Shown here one piece after another: positions 35,301-44,892 of a stretch of DNA of 64,000 nt. Positions within the stretch are counted from its first letter, which is position 1, and each line of letters starts with the position of its first letter. Origin of the DNA: Lepisosteus oculatus (taxonomy: Eukaryota; Chordata; Actinopteri; Semionotiformes; Lepisosteidae); NCBI RefSeq assembly GCF_040954835.1, contig NC_090698.1, positions 67,091,284-67,155,283 on the forward strand, in the 5' to 3' direction. The notes under the pieces were generated by a model that was not told the DNA's origin, searched no databases, and saw only the letters and a program-made list of their open reading frames with translations. The translations under genes and the position numbers were made by a program.

Positions 35301-38300
35301 CCTCAACGTCATTGAATACATTTGTGGTTTTCTTTAACAAACTTTGTTCGATTACACAAAGAAATGTGTCAAGATAGAAATGAGACACCCAGTACAGTTT
35401 TGGGTTTGGAGCTGTGCTCCCACCTTCGGCAGGAAGAATCCGAGACTGAGATGCACTGTCTGCTTTACCGTGAGAAACACTCCGGGATCAGACAAAGACA
35501 TTCTTCCCTGAAATAACAAACCTAATCCCAGAATTTCCACACCTGCCAGAATCAGAAAAGCTTTGGATCCTACTGGAAGAGAGGGGGGGGACCTCAACAG
35601 AGCTTCAGCCCAGTTTGTGATCCCCTGTCACAGCTTGAAGAACAGACAGAGAACCTGCCTCACATAACGTTTTGTCTGGTCTGTGAATGTTCAGTAATGT
35701 GTTTGTTCTGTAAATGTCTGTAAATGTGGTGTTAATGGTTTCTGCTTTGGCAACACCAGCTCATCAGTCATGCCCGTAAAGATCTTGGAATTTCTCCCAT
35801 TTTTCGGCCTACTGGTGCGGTAGAGAGCACGGATGTGTTTTCGAGAGTGGACGCAGACTGGGGGCTCGTACCCGACTCTGCAGGATCTTCAGTGCTTCCT
35901 GCTTCCCCTCCAGCTGTCGCTGGGCCACCTCCAGCTCGCTGTGCAGCACGTCCACCTCCTGTTGGGACACAGACCTCAGGGTCAATCCACCAGTCGACCC
36001 AGAGGTCTTCACCTCCGGGCTTCCTCAAGGCCCCGGGCCCGGGTCGGCACAGCTCGGCTGACCCGACCTCGGTCCGGTCCCGAACGGGTTCTGTGTAGGG
36101 ACCGGACACAGCGAACCCATGACAGCAGGTCTGCCACTTTACGCACAGATACCTGGCTCTGACAGCAATGAGCCCAGTCCTCCTCACAGCATTAAACAAC
36201 TGAGCATCGCCGGCCATCCCTCCAGTCTGCTGAGGAAGAGGAGGGAGCAGCTGCTAAGAAGATTTGCATGATTCTTTTTCATCCACTTTCTGCGATGTTT
36301 TGACCCAGCCTGGTTACTTTGCGTTTCCCTCCGTGATCCAGATTTTAACCAAAGAGAATTGTCTAAATGTGTGATACTATGTTAACCCTCGGTTCCAGCT
36401 TTTAAAGATTTGACTTAAAATAAATTCTGCTTTAGGAACCCAACAATTCAGTGTTTCCCAGATGTGAATCCTCAGAGGATCCTGTATCTTCTGTCATTTG
36501 TTGCAGATGAGGTCAGAATTAGGCTTTTTGATTCCCAATTTGTATTTTTCTGCACTCAGGTCTTGGGGTCAGGAAGACAGGTGGGAGTAAAGTCACGTTC
36601 CGATCTGACCTCTTCAATCTTCCTCAGCTAGTTTGACACAATGTGTCCCTCTATATATGATGTTCTAAACAACTCTTAACATGTTACCAATTAATTGTGT
36701 GTATATTGGATTACAGACACAGTAAAAGACAACACTGTATCAAAAACTCCCTTCACAAACATTTCTAGTTTTGAATGTACTGTACCTAAAGGTTTAAATT
36801 CCTGGGCAGCTAGTCATACCCCCAGTGCTTTACAGCTTTACATGGTGTTAAATCTAGTTTATTCCACCAAACAAAACAAATGTTTGAAAAAGATCCAACT
36901 GTTCAAAACAGATTGATCTGACAAAGTGATGAAAAGCTCAGTTAGACCTACTGTACAAGCGGGAAACAGCACCTCATTGGGTCTCTAATATAAAGAGAAA
37001 ACACAGCCCTTCCCATCTATAAAAATAAATTCAAAGCCATTAGCTATTTAAGTCCAGCTCTTGTGGGCTTACAGTACAATGCCCACATATCCCACAGGCA
37101 TTCCAAGCAGCTGGAATTGGGTCCTGTTCCTGACTGAGGGCCAGCTCGCACGTGGCTCCAGTACAATGCCCATATATCCCACAAAGCAGGTGGAATCAGG
37201 GCCTATTCCTGACTGAGGGCAGCTCGCACGTGGCTCAAGCAGAGCAGAGCTGCACTGCTCCCCTGGCCTCTGGGCTACACGCACGATCCACAGGAACACT
37301 TACTTACATCAGACTTAAACACACAGGGAAACACCTATCTAGTTTAACAGAGAATAATAAGGCAGTGTGGCATAATCATTAAAAAAAACAATATAATAAT
37401 TGCTTACACTTATATTGCGCTTTTCTGGACACTCAACTCAAAGCGCTTTACAGGTAATGGGGATCCCCTCCACCACCACCAGTGTGAAGTCCCACCTGGT
37501 TCTGCAATGGCAGCCATAGTGCGCCACACATCAGCTATTAGTGGGGAGGAGAGCAGAGTAATGAAGCCAATTCATAGAGGGGGATTATTAGGAGGCCATG
37601 ATTGGTAAGGGCCAATGGGAAATTTGGCCAGGACACCAGGGTTACACCCCTACTCTTTTCGAGAAACACCCTGGGATTTTTAATGACCACAGAGAGTCAG
37701 GACCTCGGTTTTACGTCTCATCCGAAGGACAGCGCCTTTTTACAGTATAGTGTCCCCGTCACTATACTGGGGCATCAGGACCCACACAGACCTCAGGGTG
37801 AGCGCCCCCTGCTGACCCCACTAACACCTCTTATTAAATGACATAAATGTTATCCTTCAAGACACAATGAGGTGCTGCCAGAACCACTTATAAAAGGTGG
37901 AGTAGATGTGCTGAAGTATCTTAGCTTTATTCTAACTTCTCATACGTGTGAATCGTCAGGTACATGAGTCACCTCTGTCAGCTCCTGCAGTCTTTGCTTC
38001 AGCGCATCCTTAGACAGGTCCCCAAGAGAATCTGTAAAAACAATAAAACAGAACTCAGAATAGACCTGCAAGACAAAAAGAGCTTATAAACCCAGGAAGG
38101 ATTATTGTTAATACATTTAATTGTATCATTAATACATTTTAAAGTCACTAATTTAAAAAGTTCTCATTTTTGCTTTGCTATGTTTTCGACCTTTGATCAG
38201 TTTTATCTTGTTTATTGAACCCTGTTTTATGCTGCAAACCACCTGAAATGTAGATTAATTACTTTAATAGTGTTTGTAGACATTAAGACAGCCTATATAT

Positions 38301-39935
38301 GACACAGGACATCGGTGTTAGCTTGGGCTTTGGTACATAATTGATTTTAACATTTTCGTGAAAGGTTATCCAGTTCAGCCATTAATGGGAAGAGACTGCA
38401 GAGACCTCAGGCGACCAACAGAAATTTTCAATATTAGAAATGAAACTTTTCAAAAGTCTAGAAATTGCTTATTAAAAGGGTCTAGTTAAGCAAATTAGTT
38501 GATTAATTTGATTAAAACTTCAGTAATTTGAGTTCAGCTGGAATGAAACGGCTGTAATGTTCATATCAAAAACCGTCAAATAAGGGGAAACAGGGACTGA
38601 GATAATTACTTTTAACTATTTTTTTTTCCTGTGGTTAATCATTAAAATGTTAACTGTTAACTGGAAGATCAGGTGTATTTACAGAATACTGCTTAATCCC
38701 ATTTTAACTCCAGGGTATTTTACATTTACCCTCCAATAGAGAAACAACATTGTAGAAAAACAGCATTATGAGGAAAGCTTTTCAAAACATGACAACTGAA
38801 GACTTAAAAGACTGAAATCAGAACTCCACCTGCAGCCCTGTCAGAGGAATAGGGATAACTTCTGAACACTTGAAATAACTGGATCAATGGGGAAAACTGT
38901 TCTGTTTGAGAACGAAGATTTTCATCAAGGATGAAAAATTGTGTGTTGGAACCCAACGTCAATCTGACTTGTCACTTTACAATACATCATCTTTCGAGAC
39001 AACAAATCTTCAAGATGGTCTCAAGAGTCTTAGACATGGTTGAACGGAGTTCAATGAAGAAGTGACAATATAAAGGCAACACAAAGAACTGGATAAATCT
39101 GTCAGTGGACTGGAAAAGCAGGAAACAGGTCCCTGTTTTTTTAAGTGTGGCGTCCTGGCCAAATTTCCCATTGGCCCTTATCAATCATGGCCTCCTAATA
39201 ATCCCCCTCTATGAATTGGCTTCATCACTCTGCTCTCCTCCCTACTGAGAGCTGATGTGTGGCGAGCGTTCTGGCGCACTACGGCTGCCGTCGCATCATC
39301 CAGGTGGATGCTACACATTGGTGGTGGTGGAGGGGAGTCCCCATTACCTGTAAAGTGCTTTGAGTGGAGTGTCCAGAAAAGCGCTATTTAAGTGTTAGCA
39401 ATTATTATTATTATTATGAATCCTGTAGGACTCAAGACATAAATCTGAGGTTTGCTTTGGATGGTGGAGTGAAAATCTTTCGGGTTGAGTACTCAGCGCC
39501 AGCTCCCTTGAGCTCAGAGGTGGCGACATACAGTGTAGGTCCAGCCTTCGCATGTTGTACGATTATTGTGTGGCAGGGAATGCAGCTGCAGTTCTTTCAT
39601 GACAGCTGCCCCTGTCCCTGTGGCCTACCTTTCCTGTCCAGAGCCCAGCGCGGAGGAGGCCGACTGAGGTCCAGGCCCTGTCTGAACACAGTGTAGAGGG
39701 TGTTGTAGGAGGTCCACTGGAAGGCTATGCCGCTGTGGTCAGCGCTCCTCTTCGGGGCCCCTTCCTGGACAAGCCCCAGGCTTCCTGTGTGGCTGCTGGT
39801 CGAGGCAGCTCGTGACCGCGCGCCTTGCTCGTAGATGCCCCCCGGCTTTCTGCCCAGTCCGTCCCCCAGGTCGCCCTCGGTCATGTCGTCGTCGGCGGCC
39901 CCGGTCTCCGCGTCCCGCCCCCCGCTGTCCTGCAT
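26346..39935 (-). CDS. CCDC125: coiled-coil domain-containing protein 125 with expanded C-terminal repeat
   Basis: A coiled-coil protein linked in mammals to control of cell movement; no enzyme domain. Eleven coding exons (minus): 39935-39629, 38031-37973, 35958-35872, 35174-35097, 33981-33896, 33332-33250, 32949-32834, 30698-30591, 29985-29823, 28284-28151, 27584-26346. Phases agree; about 819 aa against 511 in human. Near-identical blocks: [20 protein letters not shown] (N-terminus), [52 protein letters not shown] and [20 protein letters not shown]. The start at 39935 matches the human N-terminus; the frame stays open upstream to 40031. After SYMLAR the protein departs from human: the last exon encodes about 27 copies of an 11-residue repeat ([11 protein letters not shown]) from a 33-bp minisatellite, then ends ...VTQLGQI. 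The repeat is in frame throughout, so it is probably translated. Confidence 0.93.
26420..27345 (-). repeat. 33-bp coding minisatellite in the last exon of CCDC125
   Basis: About 27 tandem units of 33 bp, each encoding 11 residues of the type (R/T)EKTG(V/L/I)QTETQ on the minus strand. Two units carry an extra 18 bp (TQSETP). A higher-order block of roughly seven units (TEMQ - QSET - EKIGVQ ... TQSETP - RDKT) recurs about three times, with increasing homogeneity toward the 5' end of the exon (27060-27345). No unit breaks the frame. The plus strand is also open for 357 codons, a by-product of the 33-bp period. Confidence 0.95.
30715..31307. repeat. 53-bp minisatellite, ~11 copies, intron 7 of CCDC125
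   Basis: The unit (CTTCAGGGATCAGGACACA, then CCCCACACAGGACAGGACAC and AGCTCCTACACG) repeats about eleven times with few changes, so it expanded recently. Because 53 is not a multiple of 3, the same peptide pattern appears in all three plus frames. The array begins only about 20 bases upstream (in minus orientation) of the splice acceptor of exon 8 (30698), so it occupies the normal branch-point zone. Confidence 0.9.
31335..31695 (-). repeat. 5S-rRNA-derived SINE with recognisable 5S head
   Basis: On the minus strand the head (31690 to about 31615) reads GAAGCTCAGCAGCTGTGAGC, then CTGGTCAGGACCTGGATGGG and AGACCTCCTGG. This lines up with the 3' half of vertebrate 5S rRNA (GAAGCTAAGCAGGGT...CCTGG...TACTTGGATGGGAGACCGCCTGG), which contains the internal Pol III promoter. 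The body (GGGTGAGCGCCCCCT in plus orientation, TATAGTGTCCCC) is shared with 37390-37845. The LINE-like tail is missing here. This is the SINE3 class. Confidence 0.85.
34080..34240 (+). repeat. 5S-derived SINE, 3' part
   Basis: From GCTGATGTGTGGTGAGCG to AAGTGCTATAGAAGTGTAAG and ATTATTA. It is a 5'-truncated copy in intron 4 of CCDC125, of the same family as 3318-3525. Confidence 0.8.
34372..34680 (-). repeat. tRNA-headed SINE, minus copy
   Basis: The blocks TTTATTTTCTAACC, CAGGATGCCAGTCCATCGCA, CTTTGGACTGTGGGAGG, ACAAACTCCATGCAGACAG and TAACCATTGTGCCACC are the reverse of the family at 10332-10645. It sits in intron 4 of CCDC125. Confidence 0.8.
34795..34940 (-). repeat. tRNA-derived SINE fragment with intact B-box
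   Basis: On the minus strand GTGGTTATCACTTTGGAC is followed by GGTTGTGGGTTCAAATCCCA (B-box GGTTCAAATCC), then a non-tRNA body. It is not a functional tRNA gene: no cloverleaf 3' half or terminator is seen. Confidence 0.6.
37072..37240. repeat. 87-bp tandem duplication
   Basis: Two copies in a row start at GTACAATGCCC (37074 and 37161) and end at AGCTCGCACGTGGCTC. They differ by small gaps. They lie in intron 2 of CCDC125. Confidence 0.75.
37390..37845 (-). repeat. 5S-derived SINE, long copy lacking the 5S head
   Basis: On the minus strand this runs from GAGGTGTTAGTGGGG through GCTCACCCTGAGG to the tail TGTAAAGCGCTTTGAGTTG and AAAGCGCAATATAAGTGTAA, ending in ATTATT. It joins the body seen at 31335-31695 to the tail seen at 3318-3525, which shows these belong to one family. 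Confidence 0.85.
39140..39415 (+). repeat. 5S-derived SINE, 5'-truncated, with ATT tail
   Basis: From CGTCCTGGCCAAATTTCCCA to AGCGCTATTTAAGTGTTAGC and (ATT)n. It lies in intron 1 of CCDC125, about 215 bases from the exon 1 donor. Confidence 0.85.
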
Positions 39936-40208
39936 GGCCACAGCGGCGCCACCTGGAGGGGACGGCCAGCCACAGTCCGTAAACATCCGCGGCGCTCGCT
40001 CACACACCGCCTGGCGTCTGCAGGGCCACACTGAACCGCCAGACCGCGGCCAGCAGGCCTGCAGGAGTTTGAAACGAGCCGCGGGAGCCGCGTTCCGGAT
40101 CGTCTCAGCCTGAACGCGGAGGCTACTTAGTCCTCACACCAAGAATGTCAACACACAGCTTGGCTGGATGAAATGCAGTTATCATTACTGTATGAAACAA
40201 AAGTCAAT

Positions 40209-40267
<59 letters not shown>
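40209..40267. repeat. (ATT)n microsatellite
   Basis: About 19 ATT units in a row, located about 275 bases upstream of the CCDC125 start codon. It may be the tail of a decayed SINE. Confidence 0.9.
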
Positions 40268-40268
<1 letters not shown>

Positions 40269-40322
40269 CTCAACAGCATTTCCATGATCAGTCCACCACA
40301 CAAATTTAGGGGAGATATATGG

Positions 40323-40515
40323 CGAAATCCACCTCATTCCTTAGTGCTACATTTGTGCCATTGAAAGTAGCGTTTGTGCTGCTTTCGTTTCCAAGATATA
40401 GCGCCTTGTTCATCTCGGAAACAAAAGCAGCACAAACGCTACTTTCAATGGCACAAACATAGCACTAATGAATGAGGTGGGTTTCATCGTTTGTGCCGCC
40501 TGTAGGGGGGGCAAC
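40323..40515. repeat. foldback pair of the ~130-bp dispersed repeat
   Basis: Left arm 40323-40396 and right arm 40412-40487 are inverted copies with few differences, separated by about 15 bases. Both carry GAAAGTAGCGTTTGTGCTGC or its complement AGCAGCACAAACGCTACTTTC, flanked by the AGTGCTA(C/T)(A/G)TTTGTGCCA block. RNA or single-stranded DNA from here would form a long hairpin. Single copies are at 3105, 6105 and 6233. Confidence 0.85.
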
Positions 40516-41100
40516 TTCACAGAGCTGGGAGATATTTCTAGAGATACCCTTTACTGTATCGGGGCTGCCCTCCCCTGTTCCCTGCAGCTGTGTCGATGGG
40601 TGGAGAACAAGAGAACAGGACAGCAGGCCCCACGAGAGGGCCATTTGGCCCAGGCCTCACCTCAGCCCAGGCTGTATTTCTTGACTTGAGTCAAATTTGG
40701 AACTTTTATCATATACCGTGATTCTCGACTCAAGTCCTGTGGGAAAAAACATCCCCCTTTCAGTGCTTAATACACCCTTCTTTAGGAGTTTCATTTCAAC
40801 ATTTCAAAGCACTTTCCTAACAGCGCAAAAGCAGGGGCCAACTCAGAAGGACGGGAATAAAGACGCGTTTCGCCCTTATTTCACCACCACACCAGGGCGG
40901 GGCCTGGTCCTGCTCCGCTCCTCCAACAGCCAATCTGTCACACGCTCATATCCGGGCTCCGGTCAGTATCACCTCTGTAATTAATGGTCATTTTTGTAAA
41001 ACGTTTCGAAAACGTTATTGCTACTGCCACCAGCTGGCTCGGGGGAGCAGCACGGACAAACTAAGTTTTTGACAACCTGGGGGGAACCTCCAGTTTTCTG

Positions 41101-44100
41101 CAGGTTGTCACTTTTTTTTCGTGCGCACCTCACGCCAAACGAAGTTCTGTAATTTGATCTCTTCTTTCTGTTTACTGCGGTAGCTCGGTAAGATGTTGAA
41201 GTCGTTTTCCCATTAATTTACCGCGCTTCATCGATGGGTCCCGCCATGATTTCACTGGAACTGTTAAAAACTTTTTGTTACCGTGGTACGCGGTTAATAG
41301 TTACTTTTAACTTGCAGTTGATTTTTTTCGGACGCAGATTGCGTACATCTAGAATCTAATCTAAAACCAATGTAAGCGTTTAGGTATCCAGCTTGTCGTG
41401 CGAATACAGAATCGATTTTAAATACCTGTTTGAAGAGGAACAGACGACTGACTTCCCTGTGCAATAGAGAACTGTTATTTTTTTTAAAAGTTTATGCCTC
41501 GTGTAAGCGCACACATACCCTACACACCCCAAAAAACAAATCGCTCAACACAGGGGTAATTTGTCTGCTATTTGCCTACATGCAGGTAGCGCCTGCCCCG
41601 ACTGTACTTGCCCAACAGGTGTGATCATTCGCTTACCTGGCGCCTCTGTAACGTTAAGAAAAACGAGCTCTTGAAGGATCCCTCGCCATCTGTCCACCGC
41701 GGTAAAACGCTGCTGTTTCCAATAGCCAGGTGTGAGAAAACGGCTTCAAAACGGAAAATCTTGACATGCAAGTTCAAAAAACGGACGGGGAGCTTTTCCA
41801 GCTTTTGTTTCTCTGTTATTCAGAATAACCGGACGTGGCACCACCTATCCCGTTGTGCTGAAAAAGAAAGTATCCTGGGAACAGTAGTTCCCAGCAACAG
41901 GCAGGTGTCTGGTTGCCTGCTGCTCTCTCGTCTTTCCCATCACCTTTTCCCGATCAACACTGACCTAAATGAACTCGACTCCGTTCGGTCGTGTCGATTT
42001 TATATGATACGAGATGAGTCCTTGACCTGCATCGTTACTGCACTCGTGAGAGAGAGAGAGAGAGACGTAGAAGATTTTTAAGAAGCAGTTTAGGGTTGGA
42101 GTTTAGGAACTGCGATCAAACGTTGGGATCCCTCCGGGCAGTTATCAAAAGGTATCAGATTAATCCGTTTTCCATGCTTCTCAGTCTCTATTCATAATTT
42201 CTGATTCGTTATATCATTGTTGCTCCCAATACCTTCACACCCAGACGCCAGGCAGGATGTAAAGGGGCTATATAAACTGTAGATGCATTTACCTTTGCCA
42301 CTAGGGGCAGCACACTCTGCAATAAACAATGATAAATATTTAAAAATATAACAAGAATCGTAAACGTGCAATTTGAGGATATAATGTAAACATTCTTTCT
42401 TCATTCTGCTCTGTTTTAGAAGAGTTCCAGAAAGGCTGCACGACACCTTTGTGACTGCATGCATTTACTGTGGTTTATAGAACAGGCTAGCGCAATAATT
42501 TGAATAGTTTAAATCAACATCTCACACCAGTAATGACTGAAGACACATATTAAAAGCAACTTTTCTGAAACACCGTTAAAATCATATTGAAACATTCTCT
42601 GACCCTTTTTAATCCTGTTTTGTGATTAACTCAGGGTCGTTTTTAAGGTTGTTTGTAACTCACAAATGATGAAATAAGTGCACATTTTATTCATAATAAA
42701 CAGGGAAACACAAACCAGGGGTCATAGGTGGAAACAAGAAAGTGCATTTAAAAATTGTAATGCAGACACTTCTTTACGCAAAGCGTTGTAGGAGTATGGA
42801 ACAAGTTACTCAGCCATGTTGTGGAAACTGATACATAAGCATCGTTCAAGAAACAGCTGGATAAGACTCTTGGATCAATTATCTGCTATCTATCCAACCC
42901 GCTATATGGGCCATATTACCTCCTGTTGTTTATAACTGTTTCTGAATGAAAACTTCATACAAGGCTCATATATAATGGTGCAGTTTAACTGCACATTCCT
43001 TTGAATTAAAACAGTAGAAATATGAACAAATCTGTATGAAAAAAATCATTTGGATTTAGCTTTAAAAGAGTAAAACTGATTGAAAAATATTTATCAGTTG
43101 GTGGGTTGGAGAACAGTAATTATGTACATATAATTTCTAGCAACTACTCTTAATGTTTATCTTAACAGCCATGGTCTAACAGTAAAAATGTGAATACAAA
43201 TTGTCAAATATTTGTTTCATCCCAAAAACAAAATTGGTTTATCCCGCTTAGAAGATTCACTAAACCTTATTGAATAATCGATCTTTGTGGAATTTGTCAT
43301 TTTTATGGTCCTCACCACATTTCATTACCATCTCATTATTAAAGTTAAGAAAGTATCTCCCATCTGCTGCTGGCTATTAGCGTGAACATATGCCTCATCA
43401 TTTCAAGTACAGAATAGCACTGATATCCCTTTATCTCACTGAACAGATGCAGATTCAGTTCATTTGCTGCTGTGTATGGAGATTGTATGGAACTGCCTTT
43501 AAGTTACTTTTCCAACAGTAGAACTGCAGATTCTCAGAGATGTTGTACTGACCTTTGATTACAGGATCACTTTCTTAAATTTCACCAACTGCTTCAGTTT
43601 AAGACATATTCATCACCCAGATCCTCAATGTTTCACAGGTCAGAAAGAAAAGAGTTAATGTCCCACTACAACATGTCTTTTAAGGACATTTTAGTTAGTT
43701 AGGATTAACTAACACAAAAAAGCACTTAAAGCACAAAGTGAAATATGTAGCAGAGAGTATTCAGATTTAATTCAGTCCTTGTCTCATAGAGCACAGTAGC
43801 AATACAATACAGTGTGCAGCATGTTGTCACCAAGGTGACAAGTAGGACTACTGGTAAAGACAAAGCAATTCAGATAAAAATACCCAGTTGTTTAAAATAC
43901 AAAAAATAATAATTACCCTCAGAACAATAGAACAACAGTGATACAATGGACAAATTCAAACAAACTCAAGAAGACATGACACTCTGGCCACACACTAGTG
44001 CTATGAGTGTCTGTACCAGCATGGGAACCATTTGTAACACTTCCTCTCATCAAGCATTTATACACCAAGCCAAGTAAATAATTCACATTTACTGTAGAAG

Positions 44101-44892
44101 ATGATTACTTACTGTTACTGTTCGTGAAAATTAGGTGGCTTTCCCTGTATAAAAGAAAATCTCAATCATTTTCAGGAAGACCGGCAAATTTGATTCATAC
44201 TTGAATTCAGCAGTCTATCGTGCAACTTGATTTCTCATGAACACAAGAAAACCAGTAGTACACACACATAAAGCAATATAATATATAAATCTGAATTAGT
44301 TTGTACAAGTAAGGCAGAATAACTACGTTTTCATCTGTAGTGAGAGGCAAAAACCACCACGTTATCCTTAGCTATTTCATTTTTAACCAGCTCATGGGAT
44401 GCTTTTAACTGAATGACCTGGAAAATGTCAATATTTAAAGAGTAAGAAAATTGGCTAATAAAAAGCTGCACTGCGGCACAGGGAAAAAGGTTATTTTCTT
44501 TACTGTCAATATATTTTTTTACAGAACATCAGTTTAGTTATTTCGAAAGTACTGAACGTTGGCTTGTTACAGTGTGATTGTTCAAAATCTATACATTTCT
44601 ACAACAAAGAAAAGCAGATACATCTGGCAAAAAGTGCTCAGAAAACATAAAAAAATCCCACAAATATAAATATCTGTCCTCACAAGTCTCAGAATTTAAA
44701 GAACGTAAGAGTCTGCGTTTCAGGACTCTGAAAGAAGTGTCTTCAAGGCATTCTGTACAAGTTCTCCTGTGTGCATTTTCCTCCAAAATTCAAGTTAGCC
44801 ACAGGAGCTGAAGACAAAATCAAACGTCAGAAAAAGAGCATCTTTAACAGGTGAAACTGTGACGTAAAATATCTTTGTGCGCGGCGCAGGGT
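41101..44892. other. intergenic region between CCDC125 and RAD17
   Basis: An open frame of 157 codons at 41608-42081 has no family resemblance and ends in an (AG)n run (about 42047-42063); I treat it as chance. The rest is AT-rich with no recognised repeat. The 3' untranslated region of RAD17 should lie just below 44893, but I could not settle on its poly(A) signal. Confidence 0.4.

Larger units (their letters stand above)
39936..41100 (-). promoter_or_regulatory. GC-rich 5' region of CCDC125
   Basis: The first coding exon and the sequence upstream to about 40110 are GC-rich with many CpGs. CCAAT occurs at about 40930. The foldback and the ATT run lie between. I cannot place the transcription start. 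Confidence 0.35.

Noticed and set aside
41608-42081. 157-codon plus-strand open frame
   Set aside because: No family resemblance, and it ends in an (AG)n run; it looks like chance.
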